Positions 1 to 8,315 of a DNA stretch of 64,000 bases are shown piece by piece. The stretch comes from Bacteroidia bacterium (lineage in GTDB: Bacteria; Bacteroidota; Bacteroidia; J057), in NCBI GenBank assembly GCA_041391665.1, contig JAWKNO010000002.1, forward strand, positions 930,001 through 994,000, read 5' to 3'. Below the pieces are notes generated by a model. It did no database searches and was not told where the DNA came from. It saw nothing but the letters and a program-made list of their open reading frames with translations. The position numbers and the translations under genes are program-made. The number at the start of each line of letters is the position of its first letter. Within the stretch, counting starts at the first letter, position 1.

Positions 1-1
1 C

Positions 2-994
2 GGGCGTGATAATCTTCACAGTTTGTTTCCTCAGTTTTTTACTCCCTGGCAAAGTGCGGTGCTGCCTTCTGAAGAATTTATCAGAATAAAAGAAGGCGGC
101 GACTATGGCTGGCCGTACTGTTTTTATGACCATATGCAGCAAAAGAAAGTGCTGGCTCCTGAGTATGGCGGTGATGGGAAAATAGTAGGGAGATGTGAAG
201 ATATGGACTTGCCGGTAATGGGTTTTCCCGGGCACTGGGCGCCCAATGATGTACTGTTTTATCGGGGAAATCAGTTTCCTGAAAGATATCGCAATGGCGC
301 ATTTATCGCTTTTCACGGCTCGACCAATCGCGCACCGTACCCCCAATCGGGGTATTTTGTCTGTTTTGTTCCCTTCGAAAATGGGGTTGCTACGGGGGAA
401 TGGGAGGTTTTTGCGGATGGGTTTACCGGCGTTGACCCTGTCGTCAATACCCGCGATGCGGCATACCGTCCGATGGGGCTTGCAGTGGGTCCAGATGGCT
501 CGCTGTATATTACTGAGTCCAATAAAGGGAAAATCTGGCGGGTGATGTATAAAGGCGACAGAGAGACATTCGGAGAAAAAGAACTGGCTGGAATGGAGGC
601 GCGCAAAACCCTTTCACACATCCGCGTGCCTGATGAAACTGAAGACAACCTTCAGAAAAATCTGAGTGAAGCGCAGCGCCTCTACAATACATTTTGTGGT
701 ACCTGCCACCAGCAAAATGGACTCGGAGCAGCCGGGCGGTTTCCGCCGCTTGGCGGAACCGATTGGGTAACGGGGGACAAAAACCGATTGATCGATATAG
801 TCTTACATGGAAAACAAGGCCCTATGGAGGTGAATGGGGAAAACTATAATGGCGTCATGCCGGGGCATCAGTTTTTGGGAGATGAAGAATTGGCTGTGAT
901 ATTGACCTATATCAGAGGAAGTTTTGGCAATACTGCCGGAGCAGTTACTTCGGATGAGGTAAAAAAGGCAAGAGGTAGAATTTTCAGACAATAG
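2..994 (+). CDS. Glucose/sorbosone dehydrogenase-like protein with C-terminal cytochrome c domain (5' end outside window)
   Basis: The reading frame is open to the left edge, so the true start lies upstream and only about 330 C-terminal residues are seen. The first part (GGDYGWPYC, then GPDGSLYITE) has the look of the beta-propeller of PQQ-dependent sugar (sorbosone/glucose) dehydrogenases. The last 110 residues form a class I cytochrome c domain with the haem motif CGTCH and a likely methionine ligand in GVMPGHQF. Such fusions act in the periplasm and pass electrons from sugar oxidation to the respiratory chain. The substrate cannot be told from the sequence. A TTG near position 23 is not a credible start because homologous sequence continues before it. 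Confidence 0.8.
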   Translation, partial: GRDNLHSLFPQFFTPWQSAVLPSEEFIRIKEGGDYGWPYCFYDHMQQKKVLAPEYGGDGKIVGRCEDMDLPVMGFPGHWAPNDVLFYRGNQFPERYRNGAFIAFHGSTNRAPYPQSGYFVCFVPFENGVATGEWEVFADGFTGVDPVVNTRDAAYRPMGLAVGPDGSLYITESNKGKIWRVMYKGDRETFGEKELAGMEARKTLSHIRVPDETEDNLQKNLSEAQRLYNTFCGTCHQQNGLGAAGRFPPLGGTDWVTGDKNRLIDIVLHGKQGPMEVNGENYNGVMPGHQFLGDEELAVILTYIRGSFGNTAGAVTSDEVKKARGRIFRQ

Positions 995-1040
995 CATTAT
1001 ATTGCTTGCCATATTTATTATGGTAAGCAACTAAAATTAT

Positions 1041-1325
1041 ATGAGCACCTATTGGGTAATGTTTGGCATCGGCGCCATTGTGGCATTGGTTGCTGTATAT
1101 TTTTTTATCATTGGACTGCTGGACGGATCCGTCAGCGCTAACAATATGCTCCTTTGGATAGGATTGTTGAGTGTAGTCGGTGGCGTATTGTTTGGCAGTC
1201 TCTGGCTGAAAAGTTCTGGCAATCTTCTTGCTGCCAAAATTCTGGTGGGGGTATTGGCTGTGCCTGGCGTTATCGCCGGCTTGTTGATGCTGATTATTTT
1301 GATTACCAATCCGCGCTGGAATTAG
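1041..1325 (+). CDS. Small integral membrane protein (94 aa)
   Basis: A short, very hydrophobic protein with three predicted membrane segments at about residues 5-27, 36-53 and 64-88, and a short tail ending PRWN. It resembles small Bacteroidota membrane proteins sometimes labelled 'osmoprotectant transporter permease', but nothing in the sequence supports a transport function. It lies 46 bases after the dehydrogenase and may be co-transcribed with it. Existence is likely; function is unknown. Confidence 0.6.
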   Translation: MSTYWVMFGIGAIVALVAVYFFIIGLLDGSVSANNMLLWIGLLSVVGGVLFGSLWLKSSGNLLAAKILVGVLAVPGVIAGLLMLIILITNPRWN

Positions 1326-1350
1326 CGGAAATCGAGTTGTGTTTGAAAAA

Positions 1351-1366
1351 TACGCAAATCTGCGTA
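1351..1366. repeat. Short perfect inverted repeat between genes
   Basis: TACGCA, loop AATC, TGCGTA: a perfect six-base stem with a four-base loop, 25 bases after the stop of the small membrane protein. No T-run follows, so it is not a clear terminator. It could be a weak RNA hairpin or a remnant of a short repeat. Confidence 0.3.
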
Positions 1367-1459
1367 GTCAGATTACGAACCTCTGCGGATGTGTAAGGGT
1401 AGGGGCAGATCATAGATTTGTATTGTTCGATTTAACCATCACTTATAACAAACAAATTT

Positions 1460-2068
1460 ATGAAAACGACCATCCTTTCAATCATCCTTTCCGCGCTGAC
1501 TTTCCTCACACTCCCCGCTATTGCACAAAATAACGTCGATCCCTGGTCTGACGAAGCCATCAAAGCAAATGCAGACAAAATGTATCAGGATCTGATGAAA
1601 CAATACTCTGATGAAGCCATTCAGCAAAATGCGAATGTCATGCAGCAGGAAGTCATGCAGCAAGTGCAGGAAACCTACGATCGCTCATACGCTGAAAATA
1701 TGGCCATGTACGAAAAGATCATGGCTGATGCCGAGATTTACCGCCAGAATCTGGAACAGGAGCTGATCGCCAAATACGAAAATACCATCCAGACGATTTA
1801 TGCGCAGACTATGGCAGAATTAAACAATACCGCCAATCCTGATAAATTGTATGAAGAGATTTATAACAAAGTACTCGCAAGCGCCACAGAAAAATATGTA
1901 GAAGCTTATGCCAATGGTGCAGCAAACCCCGCTGCCAGCGCAAACAGCTCGCTTGACGCACTGAGAAACGCTGCACAAGCCAGTTCATTTTCCCACAATC
2001 TGGTCAAAGAAATTCAACTGGCCTGGCCGACAGGGGACCAATCTTACTGGGTGAAACGTCGTTACTAG
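1460..2068 (+). CDS. Secreted coiled-coil protein of unknown function (202 aa)
   Basis: A signal peptide (about residues 1-22, cleavage near AIAQ) is followed by an acidic, Gln/Asn/Met-rich helical region. Residues 30-60 hold a repeated unit: SDEAIKANA and then, about 21 residues later, SDEAIQQNA. The rest (to about 130) continues as predicted coiled coil, then an Ala/Asn-rich stretch and a short tail with an aromatic end (SYWVKRRY). I do not recognise the family. The gene stands alone and is closed by a strong terminator, so it is probably its own transcript. Export to periplasm or surface is supported by the signal peptide only. Confidence 0.7.
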   Translation: MKTTILSIILSALTFLTLPAIAQNNVDPWSDEAIKANADKMYQDLMKQYSDEAIQQNANVMQQEVMQQVQETYDRSYAENMAMYEKIMADAEIYRQNLEQELIAKYENTIQTIYAQTMAELNNTANPDKLYEEIYNKVLASATEKYVEAYANGAANPAASANSSLDALRNAAQASSFSHNLVKEIQLAWPTGDQSYWVKRRY

Positions 2069-2091
2069 TTTTTTTTCGACACCAAAAGTGC

Positions 2092-2123
2092 CTGTCCCGG
2101 CAAAAGGCCGGGGCAGTTTTTTT
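2092..2123 (+). terminator. Rho-independent terminator after the secreted coiled-coil gene
   Basis: A ten-pair GC-rich stem (CTGTCCCGGC with GCCGGGGCAG, one G-T pair) and a five-base loop are followed directly by seven T. It begins 24 bases after the stop codon at 2068 and separates that gene from the cytochrome gene. Confidence 0.85.
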
Positions 2124-2143
2124 AACCCTTTAAATTCCCCAAA

Positions 2144-3094
2144 ATGAAAAAGATATTGAAAATCTCTGGTATCATTATAGGCCTTTTTCTGTTATTCATT
2201 CTTTCCTTTGGCGGATATAGTGCCTGGAAGTTTGAGAATATGCCGCCACTCCCGGTCCGGCCACTGGCCATTAAAGCGGTCAATGACTCATCCCTAATCG
2301 CACATGGGCAAACAATTACCACTGCGATTTGTGCGTATTGCCATATGGGTGAAGACGGGACGCTGAGCGGAAAAATTTTTGCTTCCAAAGAAGAAGGTTT
2401 TGGCGAAATATGGTCCGCCAATATTACGCACAAAACATTGGATAATTATTCAGACGGAGAACTCGCTTACACCATCCGCAGGGGCATTACCCGTGAAGGT
2501 CGCTACATTGGCCCTTTTATGGAACATACCCTTATGTCAGATGAAGATATTACGGCAATTATTTCCTTTTTGCGGTCCGATCATCCCATAAATCGATATT
2601 CTGAATTTACCCCACCGCCGGCGGATTGGTCATTTTTGGCAAAAGTGCTGATTGCGGGAGTAGGGATATTTAAGCCCACGCCTGATGGCGTTAAGCCGTG
2701 GCCACATCCCGATCCAGCTGACCCTGTATCGCATGGCCGTTATCTGGCAAATGTGAGACTGGGATGCGGTGGCTGTCATAGCGCAGGTTTTGACACCAAC
2801 GATCTGGTAAATCCGGAAAAATCTGTAAACTTTTTTGGAGGAGGTAACCCGGTCCATAAAAATGAGCATTCTGACGTAGTGTATTCTGCCAATATCACTA
2901 TGCACCCGGAAGACGGAATCGGCAAATGGACGGAAGAGCAGTTTCGTGTAGCGGTAACCGGCGGATTGAGACCTGATAATAAACCATTAGACCCCGCGAT
3001 GCCAAGGTTTAATTTTCTTTCAGACGAGGAGACGCATGCGTTGTGGTCATATCTTAAGACGGTTCCTGTGCTGGAAGATTCCCCTGAAAAATAA
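2144..3094 (+). CDS. Membrane-anchored dihaem cytochrome c (316 aa)
   Basis: An N-terminal membrane segment (residues about 6-28) anchors two cytochrome c domains. The haem-binding motifs are CAYCH at residues 63-67 and CGGCH at 208-212. The domains would sit in the periplasm and carry electrons. Two-domain cytochromes of this build are often partners of sugar or alcohol dehydrogenases, and the dehydrogenase-cytochrome fusion lies 1.1 kb upstream; a link is plausible but a terminator lies between. Haem binding is very likely and the electron donor is unknown. Confidence 0.85.
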   Translation: MKKILKISGIIIGLFLLFILSFGGYSAWKFENMPPLPVRPLAIKAVNDSSLIAHGQTITTAICAYCHMGEDGTLSGKIFASKEEGFGEIWSANITHKTLDNYSDGELAYTIRRGITREGRYIGPFMEHTLMSDEDITAIISFLRSDHPINRYSEFTPPPADWSFLAKVLIAGVGIFKPTPDGVKPWPHPDPADPVSHGRYLANVRLGCGGCHSAGFDTNDLVNPEKSVNFFGGGNPVHKNEHSDVVYSANITMHPEDGIGKWTEEQFRVAVTGGLRPDNKPLDPAMPRFNFLSDEETHALWSYLKTVPVLEDSPEK

Positions 3095-3122
3095 ATTATA
3101 CCAGGACCAATTATACGGGTTC

Positions 3123-3154
3123 TTTGCGAATGATCCTGTAAACTCCTACTTTAG
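3123..3154 (+). promoter_or_regulatory. Bacteroidota-type promoter for the CHAT/nSTAND run
   Basis: TTTG at 3123-3126, a 20-base spacer, then TACTTTAG at 3147-3154. This matches the Bacteroidota consensus TTTG-N19-21-TAnnTTTG with one mismatch. It lies about 30 bases before the CHAT start codon, the right distance for a short leader. Confidence 0.6.
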
Positions 3155-3184
3155 AATAGAATTGCACCTTACACTCTGGAGTTT

Positions 3185-4915
3185 ATGTCGCAGCGCCCTG
3201 TAATCTTCTTAGCCTTTGCCAATGATCCGGATTCTCATCTCGAAATGCTTAAGCAGGAAGGCAGGGATATATATCGGACTTTGCAGTCCCTTCACGACCA
3301 GCAGTACATCGAATTGTACCGGGAAGAAAGTGCTGCTATCGACGATATTTTCTATAATTTCAATCGCTTTAAGGACAGGGTCGCCATCTTTCACTATGGC
3401 GGCCATGCCAGTAGTACGCATCTGCAACTGGAAGACCGGCAGGCAGATGCGCGGGGACTGGCCCGGATGTTTGGTGAGCAAACCTCGCTCCAGCTGGTGG
3501 TACTCAACGGTTGCTCTACCCGAAGCCAGGTTACCCGCCTGCTTGAAGCCGGTGTTCGGGCGGTAATTGCTACTTCCGTCCCCGTGAATGACAATATGGC
3601 CTCGGAATTTGCCGTGCAGTTGTACCAATCTCTCGCCAATAGTGGCAATGTCCGTAATGCTTTTAACCAGGCCGTCGCCTTTCTTGAAACCAAATACGGC
3701 AATGCCCGGGCCGCAGGGATTTTTCGCAGTGCCGATTGGTCCGAATCAGACGAAAACAACGAAACTATACCGTGGGGACTTTACATTCATCCGGAGGCAG
3801 AATCTGTGCTCGAATGGAAACTGCCAGATCATAAAAAGGTGGCACTCCCGGAAGGATTTGGTGCTTCGGTCAGACAAAACCATAAAGTCAATGAATATAT
3901 TGTCACCGTTCTGGAAGCCATGGCCGCTTACAATAAAGCGTTGTACCGGGAAATGGAAGACGAATTTGGCGACCCCCGCGATCCCCGCGAATTTCCTGAG
4001 CTTATTATAAAAAATTTCCCCTGGCCGATTGGCGCACAGTTGCGGATTCTTGTGGCCAATTCGGATATGATGAATGCGCCGGGACTATCGCGGCTGCGTC
4101 AGCTGATCTATGCGTATGTGGTAAGCGCCAAATTTTTGTGTTATATCTTGCTCGCGCAGTTGTGGGAGGTGAAAAATAAAGGCCAGGGAAGTCTGGGAAG
4201 CAATCTCCTGGATAGTTTCCTTTCTATTACTCCCGAGAAGGCCGATAATTATGATTTCTTCCAACTGATCGACCAGGCGAGGGACATTTTTCGGGAGAAA
4301 AAAATTGACGCTTATGTAAAGGAAGTGGAAGTCATATTCAAAAGCCTGGAGGCTAAAGACGAGGTGTTTTTGGCGTATCAGTTTCTGGAAGGTGTACGAA
4401 ACCGACTCAATGATAATTCCATCGCTCCGGAAGAACTCGCGCAACTTTGTAATGAATGCGAATTTTGCCTTTCCGTCATTTTGAAGAAAATAGCTTTTCT
4501 TGCCGGATACCGCCTCATTACCATTAAGGATATAGGAATTTTCAAGCCCCGCCACCGCGAACCGCTTTTCCGGGTACAAATGGGCGTGCTCAATGCATTT
4601 GACAGCGAGTTTTTAAGAGAAAAAGCCAGAGACCAGCATATCTATACCGATAGCCATTCAATTCTTCTGGTAAAAGACCTTCGGGATATCGACCATTTTC
4701 TCAATCTCTCACCTTTCATTGTTGACAAGAATGCTTTTTCGGGAAAACCCGTGCCTAATGTATATATGTTCAACGCCCGGGTTGGTAGTAATTATGAATA
4801 CCTGAGTGTGAATTTTAATATCAATAAACCTGACCCCGAGGCACCGGATAAGATCATCACCGAAGATGCGTCCTATGCCGTGCTTCAGGAGCAGTTTCAA
4901 TTATTTACCAAATAA
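3185..4915 (+). CDS. CHAT-domain (caspase-like) protease (576 aa)
   Basis: The N-terminal 190 residues are a CHAT peptidase domain of the caspase/separase clan. The catalytic dyad is visible: His74 in HYGGHA and Cys110 in LNGCST, followed by the usual AVIATSVPV strand. The remaining 380 residues are mostly helical and unrecognised; they contain an NFPWPIGAQLR motif and no membrane segment. No signal peptide is present, so it should be cytoplasmic. CHAT proteases next to STAND ATPases are known effectors in NTP-dependent conflict and signalling systems, and an nSTAND gene follows after 25 bases. Protease class is confident; the target and the biological role are inference. Confidence 0.85.
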   Translation: MSQRPVIFLAFANDPDSHLEMLKQEGRDIYRTLQSLHDQQYIELYREESAAIDDIFYNFNRFKDRVAIFHYGGHASSTHLQLEDRQADARGLARMFGEQTSLQLVVLNGCSTRSQVTRLLEAGVRAVIATSVPVNDNMASEFAVQLYQSLANSGNVRNAFNQAVAFLETKYGNARAAGIFRSADWSESDENNETIPWGLYIHPEAESVLEWKLPDHKKVALPEGFGASVRQNHKVNEYIVTVLEAMAAYNKALYREMEDEFGDPRDPREFPELIIKNFPWPIGAQLRILVANSDMMNAPGLSRLRQLIYAYVVSAKFLCYILLAQLWEVKNKGQGSLGSNLLDSFLSITPEKADNYDFFQLIDQARDIFREKKIDAYVKEVEVIFKSLEAKDEVFLAYQFLEGVRNRLNDNSIAPEELAQLCNECEFCLSVILKKIAFLAGYRLITIKDIGIFKPRHREPLFRVQMGVLNAFDSEFLREKARDQHIYTDSHSILLVKDLRDIDHFLNLSPFIVDKNAFSGKPVPNVYMFNARVGSNYEYLSVNFNINKPDPEAPDKIITEDASYAVLQEQFQLFTK

Positions 4916-4940
4916 AACCCAACAGCCAACAGCCAATTCT

Positions 4941-5972
4941 ATGAACAGTCCATTTAAATTTCTTGATTCGTATGGGAGGGAGGACAAAAAGATCTTCTTT
5001 GGCAGGGAGGCTGAGGTGGAATTGCTGTATGAGAAGCTGTTTGAAACACGTCTGATCTTATTGTATGGCGCGTCGGGTACAGGTAAGACGAGTCTGATCA
5101 ACTGTGGATTAAGCAACAAATTTCAGGATACCGACTGGTTTGCAATGTTTGTACGACGGGGGGATAATCTGTTGAATTCGCTTCACCGGGAGATTCGCCG
5201 GCGGAGCATTACCCCGATTGATGAAACTACCGGGCTCGTACCCTCGCTAAAATCCCTGTATTACGATCATTACAAGCCTATATACCTGATTTTTGATCAG
5301 TTTGAAGAGTTGTTTATTCTTGGCACTGAAGCAGAACAACAACTGTTTTTATCAGAACTGGCCCGTCTGCTGGAAATCAATATTCAGGTTACCATTATCC
5401 TTTCCATGCGGGAAGAATATATTGCCTCACTTTCTGAGTATGAAAAATATATCCCTACTTTATTTGACAACCGGATCCGCCTGGAAAAAATGAATGCTCA
5501 AAATCTGCGAAAAGTGATTGCCGGAACAACCGCGGCTTTTGATATCGGGATGGACGAGCCTGATGTTACCCTTGACGCCATGATATCGAAGCTGGGGAAC
5601 AAAAAAACGGGCATTGATCTTACGCATGTTCAGGTATATCTGGACAGGCTGTACCGCAAGTTTCAGTCTTTGTATGGTGTTGAAAAAAAGGTCGTTTTTG
5701 ATCCGGCACTCGTTGTTGCCGCCGGCGAAATCGAGAATGTTCTGGCACTGTATCTGGAAGAGCAACTGAATCTACTCGGACGGGAAGTAGGACGTGCAGA
5801 CGTACCTTTGACCGTGTTATATACCCTGGTAACGGATGACGGGACAAAGCGAAGTCTGGGACAGGCGGAAATCCGCGACTTATTGCCGGCAGATATGGGA
5901 ATTTCGGCAGAAACCCTTAATTTTTGTATCCGCAGATTTGAGGAAATGCGCATTCTAAAAAGTATTGGGTGA
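4941..5972 (+). CDS. nSTAND ATPase, N-terminal part of a frameshifted nSTAND-WD40 gene (343 aa)
   Basis: This carries the P-loop NTPase core of the novel STAND family: Walker A GASGTGKTS (residues 43-51), Walker B YLIFDQFEE (115-123) and a conserved arginine in SMREEY (about 181). The start ATG at 4941 is chosen because FKFLDSYGREDKKIFFGR is the usual N-terminus; upstream codons overlap the CHAT gene. The frame stops at TGA 5970-5972, just after EEMRILKS, whereas the family continues to a YELTHDSLA motif that is found in the next frame at about 6001. The gene is therefore most likely one 1,120-residue protein interrupted by a +1 shift. STAND ATPases act as switches that assemble on sensing a ligand. 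Confidence 0.85.
   Translation: MNSPFKFLDSYGREDKKIFFGREAEVELLYEKLFETRLILLYGASGTGKTSLINCGLSNKFQDTDWFAMFVRRGDNLLNSLHREIRRRSITPIDETTGLVPSLKSLYYDHYKPIYLIFDQFEELFILGTEAEQQLFLSELARLLEINIQVTIILSMREEYIASLSEYEKYIPTLFDNRIRLEKMNAQNLRKVIAGTTAAFDIGMDEPDVTLDAMISKLGNKKTGIDLTHVQVYLDRLYRKFQSLYGVEKKVVFDPALVVAAGEIENVLALYLEEQLNLLGREVGRADVPLTVLYTLVTDDGTKRSLGQAEIRDLLPADMGISAETLNFCIRRFEEMRILKSIG
5956..5972 (+). other. Frameshift junction inside the nSTAND-WD40 gene
   Basis: The downstream frame has a stop at 5956-5958 and the upstream frame stops at 5970-5972, so any joining must happen between them. This stretch holds a run of five A (5957-5961) and GGGTGA. Removing one base from either the A run or the G run fuses the frames and gives a continuous STAND-type sequence. 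It may be a real mutation, an assembly error, or a +1 recoding site at GGG-TGA. Confidence 0.7.
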
Positions 5973-8298
5973 AATTTTAATCGCACAGACAATTTTGAAA
6001 TACGAACTTACCCACGATTCACTGGCCAGACAAATTGAGGAAATGGTCTCCGACGAACAAAAAATTCGCCGGAAGATGCTTCGTTTTCTTCAGGAACAAT
6101 ATGCCCGCTATGAGAGCAGCCAGGTACTGATGAACCGTGAAGACCTGGACTATGTGCGGCCCTATCTGGGGTCCCTTCCACTAAATGAATCCGTGAAGGT
6201 TTTTGTGCGGAAAAGCGAAACATCGGTCAAAAGAAAAGGACAATTTCTGGCCGGAGCCGTATCTGTGATTGTGTTGATTATTTCGGTGCTCGGCATCCGG
6301 GCATATATCGAGGGCCAACGTTATCAGGCGCAATACCTCAACGCTAAAGCCAGACAGATTAGCACAACCGATCCCTCCATGGCTCTCCGGCTGGAAGAAG
6401 CTGCCTATGCCATAGACGATAATGCTGCCATCCGGCAGGATATGTTTGAAACTTACCGTAAAAATGCATTTTACCAGATTTTGCTCAAACTCGATGGGCC
6501 GGTGATTGCTGCTGCCCGGTCAGTGGATGGCCATCAGTTGGTTACCGTAACGGCTTCCTCACCAGTGCCGCAAATCTGGAATGAGAAAGGTCAAAAAACC
6601 GGAGAACTGACTGGGCATATTCATCCGGTATATGATGTTGATATTGCCGGAAACGGACATATCGCTTCGGCTGGTAATGATAAAACCGCTATTCTTTGGG
6701 GAGAGGATAGAAAACCTGCCGATACATTTGTACCGGCAGAAGGTGATCAGGCTGCCGATATTCGCTCGGTTGCGATTTCTCCTGCAGGCACACATGTTGT
6801 GTCGGGCGCTTCCGATGGGAAGGTTTCGATATGGCTTACCGGCAAACAGCAGCCCATCTTTGAGTTGAATGCGCAAATGGAAATTACCTGCGTGGCGATT
6901 CATCCTCATGCTGCTTCCTTTGCCGTAGCGGGGAATATGCATGATATTATCTATGGTTATTTTACGGAGTCCGGGTGGGAAACGGCGCGGTTTAGCATGC
7001 CGGGTGATGCGATTCAAAAGTTGGCTTATTCACCTGATGGCAAATATCTCAGCAGTGGGGATGGAAGCGGAAAGATCTTACTGTGGGAAGTTGGATATGA
7101 TTCCATTAAATGGTTGAAGCAGGTTGGGCAACATCGATCAGCCGTTCATGCGCTGGCTTTTTCTCCCGACAGCCGTTGGCTGGTAAGCGGGAGTGCCGAC
7201 AGTACGGCAGTTCTATGGCCCATGAATGCGGGGCGTCCGGTGCGACTTCTGGGACATACAGGCGAGATTCGCTCGGTGAGTATTGGCGCCGATAATCTGA
7301 TGATGACAGCCGGGCTGGATTCGACAGTTCGCATCTGGAACATGCCTGATCCTCCTCCTTTTTTCGAAACCGAAACGCATGGGCGAGGGGTTTCTGCTTT
7401 GGCATTTTCTCCTGACGGGCAACGCATTGTGACAGGTGGCCGTGATCAGATGGTAAGCCTGATCGATCCGGTGAATAGTAAATTTCTATGGACACACCAG
7501 CATCACCGGGAACAGATTCTGGCCGTAGCAATTTTTCCGGATGGAAGGGTCGGCTCTGTCGATGAATACGGAAGCGTAGTGCGGGTAGATGCTGAAAATA
7601 AGGCGATTGATCGCGAATTTCAGGCCGGAGAAATCGCCTTGCTGAGTGCCGCATTTTCCCCCGACGGACAATGGCTGCTGACCGGGGGTACCGATAGCAC
7701 TGCCCGGCTTTGGAATATCGACACGGGTGAAGAAAGCCTGGTTTTGCCACATCAGGGACTGGTATTTTCCGTTGCGTTCAATCCGGATGGGAATTACTTT
7801 CTTACGGGTTGTGAAGATTCTTCGGCTTATCTTTGGGATAAAACGGGTAAAAAAGTTCAGGTTCTATCCGGGCATAAGGGAGAAGTGCTAAGTGTTGGTT
7901 TTACCCCTTCAACGGGGCGGATTCTCACGGGTTGCCAGGATCAGAAAATCAGACTTTGGGACAAAGGCGGCAAGCTTTTTCGGGTATTTGGCGACCTGGC
8001 GAAGCCCGTAAATACGGTGGCTGTAAATCCCGGCGAAACGCTGCTACTGGTTGGTTACAAAGATGAACGGGTGGTCATGTATGACCTGGAGGGATATGCG
8101 ATTGCAGATATTTCAGGTCATAAAAATATAGTCAACAAAGTAGCTTTCACTCCCGACGGAAAATGGATAGCCACAGCGTCTGACGACAAGTACCTTCGTG
8201 TGTGGAATGATTTCCGGATGCCATTGGCTGATTTTCTCAATGAAGGCATTCTGAATATCCTTGACACTCACATCAGAAAACAATATGATATAAAGTGA
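5965..8298 (+). CDS. Membrane-anchored WD40 protein, C-terminal part of the frameshifted nSTAND-WD40 gene (777 codons)
   Basis: Residues 1-90 are the end of the STAND helical region (LKYELTHDSLARQI). One membrane segment follows at about 93-112, preceded by KSETSVKRKGQ, so the N-terminal side is probably cytoplasmic. A helical linker leads to WD40 repeats from about residue 190 to 765. I count about fourteen blade ends (for example IWNEKG, ILLWEVG, VRIWNMP, ARLWNID, IRLWDKG, LRVWNDF), enough for two seven-bladed propellers, predicted to lie outside the cytoplasm. The TTG at 5965 is a poor start and overlaps the upstream stop by eight bases. If expressed alone, a later ATG near 6043 would be needed. 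The natural product is likely the fusion with the ATPase. Confidence 0.8.
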   Translation: MGEILIAQTILKYELTHDSLARQIEEMVSDEQKIRRKMLRFLQEQYARYESSQVLMNREDLDYVRPYLGSLPLNESVKVFVRKSETSVKRKGQFLAGAVSVIVLIISVLGIRAYIEGQRYQAQYLNAKARQISTTDPSMALRLEEAAYAIDDNAAIRQDMFETYRKNAFYQILLKLDGPVIAAARSVDGHQLVTVTASSPVPQIWNEKGQKTGELTGHIHPVYDVDIAGNGHIASAGNDKTAILWGEDRKPADTFVPAEGDQAADIRSVAISPAGTHVVSGASDGKVSIWLTGKQQPIFELNAQMEITCVAIHPHAASFAVAGNMHDIIYGYFTESGWETARFSMPGDAIQKLAYSPDGKYLSSGDGSGKILLWEVGYDSIKWLKQVGQHRSAVHALAFSPDSRWLVSGSADSTAVLWPMNAGRPVRLLGHTGEIRSVSIGADNLMMTAGLDSTVRIWNMPDPPPFFETETHGRGVSALAFSPDGQRIVTGGRDQMVSLIDPVNSKFLWTHQHHREQILAVAIFPDGRVGSVDEYGSVVRVDAENKAIDREFQAGEIALLSAAFSPDGQWLLTGGTDSTARLWNIDTGEESLVLPHQGLVFSVAFNPDGNYFLTGCEDSSAYLWDKTGKKVQVLSGHKGEVLSVGFTPSTGRILTGCQDQKIRLWDKGGKLFRVFGDLAKPVNTVAVNPGETLLLVGYKDERVVMYDLEGYAIADISGHKNIVNKVAFTPDGKWIATASDDKYLRVWNDFRMPLADFLNEGILNILDTHIRKQYDIK

Positions 8299-8315
8299 TT
8301 TTTTACTTTCACAAT

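Noticed and set aside
5957..5961. Programmed -1 frameshift at the five-A run
   Set aside because: A -1 slip would enter the wrong frame; the downstream coding frame needs +1 (or -2). No downstream stem-loop was evident.
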